Position numbers and translations under genes: made by a program. The notes beneath the pieces are model-generated. The model ran no database searches, was not told the origin of the DNA, and was given only the letters and a program-made list of their open reading frames with translations. Below, piece after piece: positions 51,241-63,116 of a stretch of DNA of 64,000 bases. Position 1 is the stretch's first letter, and each line of letters starts with the position of its first letter. Source of the DNA: Symbiodinium natans (Eukaryota > Sar > Dinophyceae > Suessiales > Symbiodiniaceae); the NCBI GenBank assembly GCA_905221605.1, contig CAJNDS010002132.1:411299-475298 (forward strand). The letters are read 5' to 3'.

Positions 51241-51428
51241 CTAGGGTCTAGGGTTTAGCGATTAGGGTCTAGGGTCTAGGGTCTTGGGTCTAGGGTTTAG
51301 GGTTTAGGGTTTAGGGTTTAGGGTTTAGGGTTTAGGGTTTAGGGTTTAGGGTTTAGGGTTTAGGGTTTAGGGTTTAGGGTTTAGGGTTTAGGGTTTAGGG
51401 TTTAGGGTTTAGGGTTAGGGTTTAGGGC
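51240..51428 (+). repeat. TTTAGGG array with CTAGGGT edge
   Basis: Starts with TCTAGGG units and becomes about 18 perfect TTTAGGG units. Confidence 0.95.
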
Positions 51429-51520
51429 CTAAGCCCCAAACCCCAAATCCCCAAAAGCTCCTTTGGAGCTGCAGCCCTGAGAAGCCTTCTCCTTGGGAAC
51501 CCCTGAGCCCTGCAACCCTC

Positions 51521-51645
51521 CTAGGGCTTAGGGCTTAGGGCTTAGGGCTTAGGGCTTAGGGCTTAGGGCTTAGGGCTTAGGGCTTAGGGCTTAGGGCTTA
51601 GGGCTTAGGGCTTAGGGCTTAGGGCTTAGGTTTAGGGTTTATAAG
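51521..51645 (+). repeat. CTTAGGG array, ~16 units
   Basis: Homogeneous GGGCTTA units. The mirror-image CCCTAAG array is at 59486-59614. Confidence 0.95.
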
Positions 51646-51663
51646 GTTTAGGGAACCTAAAAC

Positions 51664-51790
51664 CTAACAAAAAGGAATAAGGGCCTACTCTGGGTCCTAA
51701 ACTCTATATACAAGAGACCGATAAAGAAACATGACTGATATGGGATCCGGAGTAAGGGCCCTTAATTTGGATCCCCTGTTATTTAGCCCT
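51664..51790. repeat. Dispersed repeat pair, copy 1
   Basis: GGGCCTACTCTGGGTC, TATATACAAGAGACCG and AAGAAACATGACTGATA recur in the same order at 58882-59010. Ends carry inverted GGGCC/GGATCC pieces. Confidence 0.8.
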
Positions 51791-52108
51791 ATTTGCACTA
51801 TACATTATAACAATTTAGAAAAACAGCAAGGCACGAAACTAGTCAGGTTTTTGGCTGTTTAGGGTCAGTTTAGGGGTGTGTAGGGTTGAGGGCTCAAGGG
51901 TATGCAGGGCTCTACGTATAAGGGGTGGGAGCGGAGCGTTGTTCTTTACAGGCCAAGTTCTTAACAGAAAGTTATGGTGTCAGGAGGCCTTATATCTGCT
52001 GTGTACAACGTCGGGGGATTGCATAGGGCACTTAAACCCCTAACTCCCTACTGAGAACCCGTAAGTTTAGGGGTGTTAAGGGTGTGGGGTTTAGGGTTCA
52101 GGGTTCAG

Positions 52109-52196
52109 TCTAAACCCTAAACCCTAAACCCTAAACCCTAAACCCTAAACCCTAAACCCTAAACCCTAAACCCTAAACCCTAAACCCTAAACCCTT
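52109..52196 (-). repeat. CCCTAAA array, ~12 units
   Basis: Perfect CCCTAAA units immediately following a TTTAGGG/TTCAGGG stretch in the opposite orientation (52085-52108), giving a head-to-head telomere-like junction. Confidence 0.9.
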
Positions 52197-53442
52197 CTGG
52201 CGCACTGCAAGGTCGTGCTGGACCTTCGTTGACCGGGCTCTGGGCTTCGGGTTTCGGCTTCCAAGCAGGAGAGGCTTGGGGCGTTAAGGATTAGGGGTTT
52301 AGGGTTTAGGGTTTGGGGTTTAGGGTTTAGGGCTTGGGGTGTATAGGGTTTAGGGCTTTAAGGATGAGGGGTTTAGGGTGTAGGGTTTAGGGTTTGGGGC
52401 TTGACGGATGAGGGGTTTAGGGTTTAGGGTTTAGGGCTCTAAGGATTAGGGGTGCAGGTTTGGGGGAGAAGTCACGGTTTTGGGTTCAGGTTTTAGGGCT
52501 TCGGGTTTAGGGTCTAGCGGGGGGAGGGCGGGGTCTTTCTTGGTTGAGAACAGGTTTGAAGCGTCTAGGGATAGGGACTTCTTTTGGCTTGGGATGGCTT
52601 TACTAGACCCAAGGGTATCCTAGGTATACGGAGGGTACCCTTTTTGTTTCACCTGCCCTTATCAGGGGAACCTAAACCGTAAACACCGAGAATCCGGGCC
52701 TACTCCAGGTCCTAGTTTATGTCTTGTTGCGAGCTACAGACCGCTTGCTTCTTGTCTCGACATTAAAGCCCCCGTATCCCCAAGTCCCTACAGCAGTGTA
52801 GACGCAAACCACCATCTCCATGCCCTGCACCCGAAACCCCAAACCCCTGACCCCAACACCTTAGCGCCTGACCCCTGAATCTGAAACCCTGGTGACTGGG
52901 AAAAAACTACAACATACAAGAAAACAAAAATATGTACAAAAGAGACTATCGAATACACACACACACCACATATGTACATATATATATGTAGATATGATGA
53001 AACATCTTGAGTTGTGCATGAAAGTATATACGGCCAAAAGCCAGAGTGGGTTGTGGCTGCATGGCTCTGCACGGGCTGACTATTGCAGGGTTTGTAGGTT
53101 TCGTGGCCGGCCGGTTTAAGAGCCCTAAGCCCCAACCCTAGACCGTAACCCTAAACCCAAAACCCTTAGCCCTTGACTTAGGGTTATTCGGTTTAGGGTG
53201 TAGGGTTTAGGGTTTATAAGGTTAGGTTTTAGGGTTTAGGGTAAATTATGAACCTTAAGCCCTACCATAGGCCCTGAAGTTTATCCAGAGGCCACATTCA
53301 TATGGGTGCTGGGGAAAGAGCTTCAACGATCCAACGATCCTACAATCCAAAGAACCTTCTAACCCTCTGAGCCCTGTAAATCGTTTTACAGCTCCTACAA
53401 ACCCTAAGCCCAGACTCTGTAAACCACAATGAAAAAAACATC

Positions 53443-53554
53443 CTTGGCTGCACTTAGCAGGGTAGCTACACATTAAATTTTTAGCTGCCTTCTTAAGAAA
53501 CCCAATAAACCCAAAAAGGCTAAGGATCTAAAGTTACAGTAAAGAACCACAAAG
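53443..53554 (+). repeat. 112-bp dispersed element, copy 1 of 4
   Basis: Starts CTTGGCTGCACTTAGCAGG and ends AAAGAACCACAAAG. It contains TTAGCTGCCTTCTTAAG and AACCCAATAAACCCAAAAAGG. CATC flanks both ends, a possible short target duplication. Confidence 0.9.
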
Positions 53555-53997
53555 CATCGTCCCTAAAGGCTCGCGGGGCCCTTAGAGTCTTAATAGCAGA
53601 GTAGGTAACCTTTTGCTAACCTTTTTTTTGGGGCATGATGATCCAGATATTGTTTCCAAAGGCACCCGACACCCTAAACCCTAAACCCTAAACCCCAAAA
53701 GCCTCGCATCGCCTAAACCTTCAGTGCATGCTGAGATGTCGACTGCGGCCGTGACGTCTGCAGCTTCAGTCTTGGCCCCGGCCCTGCAATGCTGAAGGTT
53801 TTTAAGGTATAGGGTTTAGGGTTTAGGGTTAGGGTTTAGGTCATGAAAAAAGCCCAAAGACCAAACACATGGGCCCTTCTAGCCCTAAACCCTGAACCAG
53901 CCCTAAACCCCAAACCCTGAACCCTGAACCCTGTTTCGGGTTTAGGGCTTACCCTAGGGCTCCAAGTATACAAATAATACATACATTGGGGTCTAAG

Positions 53998-54109
53998 CTT
54001 GGCTGCACTCAGGAGGGTAGCTAGAATTTAAACTTTTAGCTGCCTTCTCAAGAAACCCAATAAACCCAAAAAGGCTAAGGATATAAAGTTACAGTAGAGA
54101 ACCACAAAG
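53998..54109 (+). repeat. 112-bp dispersed element, copy 2 of 4
   Basis: Same boundaries and length as copy 1 with scattered substitutions; same orientation. Confidence 0.9.
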
Positions 54110-54275
54110 CACCCTACGGGCGATTGCTCGAGGAAGATGCTGCCCCTTTAGCTTCCGGGCGAGTTGCGATGGACTGAGGGGTCTGGAGTCCCTTGCAGGA
54201 CGAGAGGTTTATGGCTTAGGGTTTAGTAGGATCTTGAGTTGTGGGTTTAAAGCTTAGGCGTAGCCCTAAAGCCTA

Positions 54276-54430
54276 AACCCTAAACCCTCAACCCTAAACC
54301 CTAAACCCTAACCCTAAACCCTAAACCCTAAACCCTAAACCCTAAACCCTAAACCCTAAACCCTGAACCCTAAACCCTAAACCCTAAACCCTAAACCTTA
54401 AATCCTAACCCTAAACCCTCAACCCTGATC
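54276..54430 (-). repeat. CCCTAAA array, ~20 units
   Basis: Includes CCCTAA hexamer and CCCTGAA variants. Followed by a G-rich zone. Confidence 0.9.
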
Positions 54431-54554
54431 CATTTACATCCCATGCCTGGGCTCCTCGGGGGCGGCTGCAGGGCTCCTCGAAGCGACTTCCAGGATTGAG
54501 GGGGGAGGGGGGAGGCGGGGGGGAGGAGGTGGGGGGGAGGAGGTGGGGGGCGGT

Positions 54555-54636
<82 letters not shown>
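54555..54636 (+). repeat. 82-bp uninterrupted G run
   Basis: 82 consecutive G as given, in a wider G-rich zone (54497-54640). Exact length is probably unreliable. It could form quadruplexes. Confidence 0.9.
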
Positions 54637-55820
54637 CGTAGGTTTTCGGGCTTAGGGGGCTTTCGGGTCTTCGGGTTTAGGGGTTAGGGTTTAGGGCTTA
54701 GGGGTCTTAGGGTTTCGGGTTCAGGAGATGGTAGGGTGCGGGGTTTAGGGGTTTTGTGTGGCGTCTAGGTTTGACAGGGGGTCACGGATTAAATTGGCGT
54801 TTTTGGGGCGCTTTGGGGCTTGGGGATTTAGGGTCTAGGGCTAAAACCCGCAAGGGTGTTAGGGTTTAGGGTTCAGGGTTTACGGCTTGCAGGCTTTGGC
54901 TCAGGGACGCTTGGGGCTTCGGCATGAGGAACTAGGGTTGAAGGGTCGGGCTTGCGGTTCAGGATTTAGGGTCTTAGGGTTTACCTGCAGAACCCCAAAC
55001 CTGCCTTGTTGTAGGTTATTACTATAAGGATCCCAAAAGGGTTCTTGGAGCAACCTACAAAAAAAGTAGGTTTTGGGTTCTCAAGGTAGGGCTTCAGGGA
55101 TTAGGGTTCAAGAGTTTAAGAAATCAGGTTTTAAGGTTTAGGGTTTTAGGGTTTAGGGTTTAGGGTTTAGGGTTGTTTGCTTCGTGACCAATAGACCAAT
55201 GGATTTGGCGTTTCAGAGTTTGCTCTAAGGATCAGGCTTTAAGGGCATGCGAGTTTAAGGTTTAGGGTTTAGGGTTTAGGGTTTAGGGTTTAGGGTTTAG
55301 GGTTTAGGGTTTAGGGTTTAGGGGTTAAAGAGCTACCAAGCTATCTACACCCCAGGCCCTGAACCCTACACCCTGAAGTTTATACCCTGAACCCTGCACC
55401 CTAAACCCCAGGGCCTTAGCTTTGGAGTAGACCCTGGACAAAAAGTATATACTTTTTAGGTAATAAGTAGCAATAATAGGAACCCAGAACAAAAAAAAGG
55501 TATTAAAGTATAGTACTCCAAAGCCCAGGGGCTGTGAGGAAAGAACGTTTTTGAAGCGCCTTGGCTGGTTGACATCCAAGTCGTGAGAAGCGCGTACCTG
55601 CGCAGATTTCTTGACTTGCCCTCGGCCTCGAACTTTCGGCTTCTAAGCCGTTTAGGGTTTCTAAACCCTAAACAGGGAACACTTGGGCCTTAAAGTACCT
55701 CCTTTATGGGGACTTTTAGGCCCAAGTATATAATATTGTACATGGACCCTTGGGGTTCAAACATATCATAAAACTCTACCAGGGAACAGCCAAAATGACC
55801 TTTGCTCTTCCTGCAAAGTT

Positions 55821-55915
55821 GGGATGTTGCCCCTTATACTGCCCTTAGAAAAGATTATGCCTATGCTAGGGGGTACTATAGTCACTATTCAGGCCTGTAT
55901 CAGGGGGAACATCCA
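55821..55915. repeat. Palindromic element family 2, diverged copy
   Basis: GGGATGTTGCCCCTTATACTG and CTGTATCAGGGGGAACATCC are inverted; the interior shares AGTACTATAGTC-like sequence with the other copies. Confidence 0.75.
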
Positions 55916-55964
55916 AGAACCCTAAACCCTAAACCCTAAACCCTAAACCCTAAACCCCTAAGAC

Positions 55965-56085
55965 AGAGCCCCGAACTTGCAAGCCTCACGCAGTGACTTT
56001 TTTTGCGTCCACCCAGAGATGGTAGTCGTGGCACAGCTGAAACAAGACAGGCCGGCCCTTGCCTGGGCACTCAGCAGTGAAAACA
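55965..56085 (-). CDS. Exon-like segment
   Basis: The minus frame reads CPGKGRPVLFQLCHDYHLW, then VDAKKVTA. The plus strand (VHPEMVVVAQLKQDRPAL) is also plausible. Confidence 0.25.
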
Positions 56086-56787
56086 CCAAACCTCAAATCC
56101 TAAAAACCCTAGAACCTAAACTCTAAACGCTAAACGCTAAACGCTAAACCCTAAACCCTAAACCCTAAACCCTAAACCCTAAACCCTAAACCCTAAGCCA
56201 AACCCTTAGTCTTTAAAAAAAACCCTGAATGTTTAACTTCAACTTGGCCCTAAACCCGAAAACTCGAAAGATGAAGCTGATTTGGAGGCCCGGGCCCTGA
56301 CCCCAACCCACAAAGCCTGAAAACCCGAAAAACGAAAAAACAAAAAAAAAAAAAAACTAAACCCTAAGTCCTGAAGACGCACCTCAACCGCTGGAGCAAT
56401 CTGAACTACATGCCCCTTGGGGGGTCTCCATTCCAGTCTAATGTAGGAGCCTGAAAAATTAGAATAGGTTTTTGATTTTTTTTTGTTTGGGGGGGGGGGG
56501 GGGGTGATTATAGCATAATTATACACGGACCATAAGGGAATATTTATTAGTTATTCCGACCCCTACAGTATTTCAAGAGGCAGTTTTCGGGTGCAGGGCT
56601 TTAGGGTTCAGGGTGCCCAAAAGAAACCCTAAACCTAAACCCTAAACCCTAAACCCTAAACCCTAAACCCTGAACCCTAAACCAGCAGGACCAGGCAGAC
56701 AGGCCATCGAGCATTGTTTCCTGCACCGGGGCTTATGCACAGGCAGGACTCGCAGTCGCACCGCGCGGATGACAGGCTCTTCAAAGT

Positions 56788-56910
56788 CTTGGCTGCACTT
56801 AGCAGGGTAGCTACACATGAAGTTTTTAGCTGCCTTCTTAAAAAACCCAATAAACCCAAAAAGGCCCAATAAACCCAAAAAGGCTAAGGATTACAGTAAA
56901 GAACCACAAG
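56788..56910 (+). repeat. 112-bp dispersed element, copy 3 of 4
   Basis: Same start and end as copy 1. An internal duplication of AATAAACCCAAAAAGGCCC is offset by a short deletion near the 3' end. Confidence 0.9.
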
Positions 56911-57469
56911 GTAGTGGCAGCCTCTTCTTCGACAACCCCAAGACCTCAACGTTTTCAGGCGTGTACGATGTGTAGCCACATGGCCCTAAACCCTGAGCCC
57001 TTTGGGGCTTCGGCGCGCATGCACACATGCATTGTCTATACATCTACATACATATATATCTGCACACCTATACAGATTTGGCCATCTGGCCGTAAACCTC
57101 CAACTTTTAATTGAACCCTAGCCGCCCACAAAACCCTAACCCCCTGAATCTGAGTCCCTAGAACTGCACAGGGCCTAGGGCTTTGATCTTGCCAGGGTTT
57201 AGGGTTTAGGTTAAGGGTTTAGGGTTTAGGGTTTAGGGTTCAGGGTTTAGGGTGTAGGGTTTAGGGTTTAGGGTTTAGGGTTTAGGTGTTTAAGGTTTTA
57301 GGGCTCAAGAATCCCTGTTTTAAGCTTGTATTTTAGGGCTTCAGGCTTTTTTTTACTTAATTAGGGTTGAGAACTTCGGGGTGTTAAGGTTACGGTTTGG
57401 GCCTCAGTGCGCTCCACCAGACCCGAACCAAGGACTCACCCCCAGCCCCGACCACGACAGGCTTAAACC

Positions 57470-57580
57470 CTTGGCTGCACTTAGCAGGTAGCTATAAATT
57501 AAGTTTTTAGCTGCCTTCTTAAGAAACCCAATAAACCCAAAAAGGCTAAGGATCTAAAGTTACAGTAAAGAACCACAAAG
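57470..57580 (+). repeat. 112-bp dispersed element, copy 4 of 4
   Basis: Same boundaries and orientation. AACC occurs on both sides, a possible short target duplication. Confidence 0.9.
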
Positions 57581-58881
57581 AACCGATCAACCCTCAAACA
57601 CTAAACCCTAAACCCCAAACCCTCAACTCCTTGACCCCCCGAACCCCAGACCGCATATCCTCAACCCCAAAACCCTCACTTGAGCCACGTCTTGCCGCGC
57701 CCCCGTCGTTGTAAAGAGAGCGTTGCGAAGTGCGTCAGATTGGGTCGGAGCAGTTGTAGGGTTGAGGGTTTGAGAACTACGGGTTCTGGGATCCCAAGTA
57801 ACCCTAAACCCTAAGCCCTAAACCCTAAACCCTAAACACAGGGACCCCCTAGTAACCCTAAACCCCTTCTACCCTACAGGGCTTGGGGGGTGAGGGCTTA
57901 GCCTCTGAAGCCCCTAACCCTGTATTTCTCTACGACAGGCCATACTTGCAAAGGTTTGGGGGTCTAGGGTTTAGGGTTTAGGGTTAGGGGTTTGGGTTAG
58001 GGGTTGGGGTTTGGGGTTTGGGGGTATGGGGGTTGGGGGGTTGGGGCTCGGGGTTTGGGGTCTAGGGTTTGGGGTTTAGAGCTTCACGTACTTAGTCCTG
58101 CAGCTGAGGCCCAAGACCAAAGCTCTGCAAGCGTTCCGCCCCGACCCTTTCAAGGTTCTGTAAACAGGCTTGATAGCTCAGACCCTAAACCCTAAACCCT
58201 AAACCCGAAACCCTGTACCCAAAAAAAGGGTAAAGGGTGCCACTGGGCTACCAAGAATGAGACGTGAGCCTTGTGGCCCCGACAAAAGGATTCCGGAGGT
58301 GAGAAGCAAGGGGAGGCCCACGAAAAGACTCTGCATGACGTCGCAAGTTGTGGGAGTTCTGAACTCTGAGCTTGTCCTAAACCCTAAACCCTAAACCCCA
58401 AACCCTGAACCCCAGAAAGCAGTGGGCCCCCCAAAAGGGGAGGCGTTCCCTTCCAGCTGTACAGGACTGCGCTTGGGCGGAGGGAGGAGACTTTGGGGCT
58501 AGGGGAGGGGGAGAGTTTGGGGTTTAAGGTTTAGGGTTTAGGGTTTGTTTAGGGTTTAGGGCTTAGGGGTTCGGGTTTGGGATTTCGGGAAAGGAGAGCT
58601 TAGGGTTTAAGGGTTTAGGGTTTAGGGTTTGGGGTGAGCGGGAAAATTTCGGGTTTCGGGTTTGGGGTTTAGGGAGGCGGAGAGTTTGGGGTTTAGGGTT
58701 TGGGATTTTGGGTTGAGGTTTTCTAGGGTCTAGGGGAGAGGAGTGGGGGTTGAGGGTTTATGGGGTTTGTAGGGTTTATAAATGTTTTAGGGTGTTTCGG
58801 GTTTGTAGGAGGATGAACTCAAAATGCTGGATTGCAATGCCCCAACCCTAAACCCTAAACTCTAAGCCCTAAACCCTGACT

Positions 58882-59010
58882 CTAACAAAAGGGGAACAAG
58901 GGCCTACTCTGGGTCGTAGGCACTATATACAAGAGACCGAGAAAGAAGCATGACTGATAGGGGACCCGAAGTATGGGCCGTTGATTTGGGTCCTCCGTTC
59001 CATAACCCTT
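58882..59010. repeat. Dispersed repeat pair, copy 2
   Basis: Partner of 51664-51790 at roughly 80-85% identity by eye. Confidence 0.8.
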
Positions 59011-59071
59011 ATATTGTTATTGTTATTAAATTGCTATTGCTACTGTTATTGTTATTACTAGTGTTATTGTT

Positions 59072-59265
59072 ATAGGTTATAGGTTATAGGTTATAGGTTA
59101 TAGGTTATAGGTTATAGGTTATAGGTTATAGGTTATAGGTTATAGGTTATAGGTTATAGGTTATAGGTTATAGGTTATAGGTTGTAGGTTGTAGGTTGTA
59201 GGGTATAGGTTATATATAGGGTATATAGGTTATAGGTTATGGTTTTTAGGTTATAGGTTATTAGT
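59072..59265 (+). repeat. TATAGGT heptamer array
   Basis: About 17 perfect TTATAGG units, then decayed units (TTGTAGG). The 7-bp period suggests descent from a telomere-type repeat. Preceded by TTATTG-type repeats and followed by GAA-rich repeats (59300-59370). Confidence 0.9.
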
Positions 59266-59485
59266 GTTATCGTCATTATACGTCATTATTCATGAAATAA
59301 GCAGAATCAGAAAAATAAGAACAAGAAGAAAAAAGAATAATAATAAAAAGAAGAAGAAGAAAAAGAAAGTGCCCATACTTCGGGTAAGGGACTATACCAC
59401 CGGCCCATGGTTCCAACCTTAGAACTGATATCAAATCTAAACCCTAAACCCCAAACCCCAAACCCTAAACCCTAAACCCTAAACC

Positions 59486-59614
59486 CTAAGCCCTAAGCCC
59501 TAAGCCCTAAGCCCTAAGCCCTAAGCCCTAAGCCCTAAGCCCTAAGCCCTAAGCCCTAAGCCCTAAGCCCTCAGCCCTAAGCCCTAAGCCCTAAGCCCTA
59601 AGCCCTAAGCCCTA
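59486..59614 (-). repeat. CCCTAAG array, ~18 units
   Basis: Reverse orientation of the CTTAGGG block at 51521-51645, joined at its left to CCCTAAA and CCCCAAA units. Confidence 0.95.
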
Positions 59615-59639
59615 AACCATCATCCCGCACTTTTGGATT

Positions 59640-59846
59640 TAGGGGGCTTTAGGCTTTGAAGGGGACAGCCCTGGCGCAACACCTACCGTCACTAGAACGT
59701 TGAACGCTGCCTCCCGGCCGCTCCAGCACAAGCTCACGCAAGGGTTGCGCAGATTCTGACAAGGGAGGACACAGCAACCAGGTCCTAGCGTGGTGGGCTG
59801 AGCTGTTCATGGCTCGTGAGGTGCAGTTCACTATTAAGCCCTTCAC
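59640..59846 (-). CDS. Exon-like segment
   Basis: The frame reads NCTSRAMNSSAHHARTWLL, then AQPLRELVLERPGGSVQR. Open over about 65 codons between telomere-like arrays. Coding status uncertain. Confidence 0.3.
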
Positions 59847-60099
59847 CCGAAACCCTAAACCCTAAACCCTAAACCCTAAACCCTCACCTGAGCCCTGGAC
59901 CCTATTGAGGGATCCTGAGCCCAGCCCCAGGAAGATTGCGGCCCGCACGCCGCCTCATGCCGGAAGCAGTGCCTGCACGCGGCCCCCCACACCCCGTTTA
60001 GGGTTTGGGGTTTAGGGTTTAGGATTTGGAGTGTAGGGTTTAGGGTTTAGGGTTTAGGGTTTAGGGTTTAGGGTTCGAGGGAAAATCTAGCGTAGCGGG

Positions 60100-60180
60100 A
60101 AAAAACTTTGTCCGCAATAAGATCCCTGGTTAAGGTCCGGCTCTACAAGGCTGCTGTATTCGATCTTCTTCTAAAGCGCC
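60100..60180 (+). CDS. Short exon-like segment
   Basis: The frame reads TLSAIRSLVKVRLYKAAV, then FDLLLKRP. Helical and coding-like but isolated. Confidence 0.3.
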
Positions 60181-60359
60181 CGAACCCTAGCCCCCCCAAA
60201 ATAAAAACAAACAAGCGGTGCGAGAAAAAAACAACTTTCCTTGAGCTATCAAGTTAGACCATGAACCCTCAACCCTAACAACCCTAACAACCCTAACAAC
60301 CCTACAACCCTAAACCCAAAACCCAAAACCCAAAACCCAAAACCCTACCCCCCCCCCCC

Positions 60360-60399
<40 letters not shown>

Positions 60400-60597
60400 T
60401 AGCAGGGGAATTTGAATGACCCGGGCAGCCGGAGGTCGGGGGCCATTCCCCCACCGAGCGGCCTCAGACCGCGGTGGCGCGAGCCAGGGCGGCTGCGTAG
60501 ACCTGGGGCTGGGAGATAGGGCTTAGGGTTAGGGTTTAGGGTTTAGGGTTTAGGGTTTAGGGTTCAGGGTTCAGGGTTCAGGGTTTAGGGTTTAGAA

Positions 60598-60725
60598 GGT
60601 TTAGCAGGTTTCGAGGGTTTAGAGGGTTTAGAGGGTTTAGAGGGTTTAGAGGGTTTAGAGGGTTTAGAGGGTGTAGAGGGTGTAGAGGGTTTAGAGGGTT
60701 TGGGGTTTAGAGGGCTCAGGGTTTA
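60598..60725 (+). repeat. TTTAGAGGG nonamer array
   Basis: About eleven nine-base units following TTTAGGG and TTCAGGG units. Confidence 0.9.
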
Positions 60726-60912
60726 GGGTTAAACATTCAGGGCAGTTGCAGTCTGAAACCTCAAATCCCTAAGCCTCCTCACCCGCCGCTGCACCCTAAA
60801 CCCTAACCGAAGCCCCCTCACCCGGCCTAAACCCTCAACCCTGAAGCCTGTACAGCCCCAAGGCACATACGTATAGGATCCCTTCAGGGAGGTGAACACT
60901 TAAGCTGGCAGT

Positions 60913-61060
60913 TTGGGTTTAGGGTTTAGGGTTTAGGGTTTAGGGTTTAGGGTTTAGGGTTTAGGGTTTAGGGTTTAGGGTTTAGGGTTTAGGGTTTAGG
61001 GTTTAGGGTTTAGGGTTTAGGGTTTAGGGTTTAGGGTTTAGGGTTTAGGGTTTAGGTTTT
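60913..61060 (+). repeat. TTTAGGG array, ~21 units
   Basis: Essentially perfect array; the longest pure TTTAGGG block in the window. Confidence 0.95.
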
Positions 61061-61368
61061 CGCGTTTGGGGTTTGGGATTTAGGGTTTAGGGTTTTAGGG
61101 TGTAGGGTTTGGAGCCCAGTACCGAAAAACCTCGGAGAAGTTCGGTAGCACTAGGGAGCATGTGCTGCCATCAGAAGACCCCTAAGGCTCCAACTGGTCC
61201 AAAGTAGGTATTATTTACAGACTTTAGACCCCAAATGTAGGTATTTACTTTGTATACTTGGAGCCCTAGGGAACAGTGAGCGACTTTTCAGAAGGGCCCC
61301 GAAGCCTAAGGGTGCAACCTTCGGGGTCCAAGGTCGAGACCCAGGGTTTTTGTTTTTGTTGCTTGGCT

Positions 61369-61525
61369 TAGGGTTCAGGGTTCAGGGTTCAGGGTTCAGG
61401 GTTCAGGGTTCAGGGTTCAGGGTTCAGGGTTCAGGGTTCAGGGTTCAGGGTTCAGGGTTCAGGGTTCAGGGTTTAGGGTTTAGGGTTTAGGGTTTAGGGT
61501 TTAGGGTTTAGGGTTTAGGCTTCAG
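61369..61525 (+). repeat. TTCAGGG array switching to TTTAGGG
   Basis: About fifteen TTCAGGG units followed by about seven TTTAGGG units. Confidence 0.95.
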
Positions 61526-62100
61526 GGGTTCCAGGGTTTAGAGCCTTGCGGTAGTTACGTGGTCCCTTTTTAAAGGGATCCCGTATATACCCCTTAAACC
61601 CTAAACCCTAAACCCTAAACCCTGAACCCTAAACCCTAAACCCTAAATATAGAACCCAAAAGCCGATAATTCAGAACCCTTTAACGTTGTAGGGGACCAC
61701 ATCAAGGGCCCATGTAACTACCCTTAGAACTCTAGGTTGCCCAGCAACCTAGGATTAACAAGGGTGCCCTTTGTTGCTTAAAGGGGTTTCTAGGGGAACC
61801 TAGAGCCCCAAAAAAGGAAATAAGGGCACTACTGGGCGCCAAAAAAAACTGCGGTCCATCCCACAGATGAAAGGGGCCGCAATAGCAGGACCCCCGCGAA
61901 GAAATCGTATAGGGTTTAGGGTTTAGGGTTTAGGGTTTAGGGTTTAGGGTTTGCACAATGAATTTGAGCAGGCCAAACGAAGTCAATCTTGGACACTCGT
62001 CTTGGGGCTTGTGCCTCGGTCCCCCCAGTTGAAACCTTGCCCTAAACCCTAAACCCTAAACCCTAAACCCTAAACCCTCATAGGCTACGACTCAAAGGTT

Positions 62101-62210
62101 GGGATGCTCTTCCTTGTACTCACAGTCCTTTAATAGGGATTATAGTACCCACCCCCCCCCCCCAATTATAATCCTATGAAGAACTGTTAGTAATGAGGGG
62201 GAACATACCA
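62101..62210. repeat. Palindromic element family 2, third copy
   Basis: GGGATGCTCTTCCTTGTACT and TAATGAGGGGGAACATACC are imperfect inverted ends, with ATTATAGTACCC in the core and an inserted poly-C run. Confidence 0.65.
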
Positions 62211-63116
62211 ATTCAAAGGTGTTCTGACCTACTCTTCATAGGGTTAACGGTTATGTTGGAGTTTGAGGTAAGGCTCAGGAGTATCACCAACACCATCGTA
62301 CCCTCGTCCTGGAATCAGGGGTGCCCTCGCGGGTGTCTTGCCTGTATGTGTGTGGTATGATCTAGCTCACGGACCCTCTCCATGCAGTTTAGAATGCCGA
62401 AAACGGGCCACAACTTCTTGCCCCGTGTACCCAAACCTTGTCAAACACTATAAACCCTAAACCCTAAACCCTAAACCTATAAACCCTAAACCGCTCTACC
62501 CATGATGGGTTCGCCAAGGGGCATCGCGCAGCACCACGGTGGCGAGCTGGGGCAGAGTGCTCAAGTCTACTACTTGGTTGCTGAGTTCATATATAAGCCC
62601 CCAAAAAGTGCACACTTTCAGGTTTATACGGGTTATGGTATCCCAAAAAGTGTAAAGTCTGCTCACTCAGCTACTAAGAACATAGGGGCCTTAATGGGTT
62701 TAGTAGCTTTTTTCTACTGGAATCGCCGAGGCGGGACGAAAAACATCCTCCAGAGTGAAACCTCCTCCCAAACTCATCTCCCTCACAACAGCCACCACTC
62801 CACAGGGAGGGTTTAGGGTTTGGTGTTTGAATGCCTTTATTAGAATAGGATTTTCGGAGGTCATTGTAGTATATATATATATATATACACCATAAGGGAA
62901 TACTAGTCGTAGTGATTCCGGCCCCTATAGTGTGATCCTACCTGAAGTCGTCCCTTCGGCCGGGGCTTCAACACGCCCCAAGAAATTATGGGGTTGTGCG
63001 CGAGGGCTTTGGAGGCTTATGGGGCTTATGGGGCTTAGTTGGACTTCTGAGGGGCTTTAGGGGGCTTGGGGGTGGGGGGCTTAGGTTTATAGCTTCTGAG
63101 TGTTTTCTGTGCCTTC

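Noticed and set aside
54496-54687. Gly-rich open frame
   Set aside because: Translation of an 82-base G run.
60913-61060. True chromosome end (telomere)
   Set aside because: Unique and repetitive DNA continues on both sides and arrays occur in both orientations, so it is interstitial.
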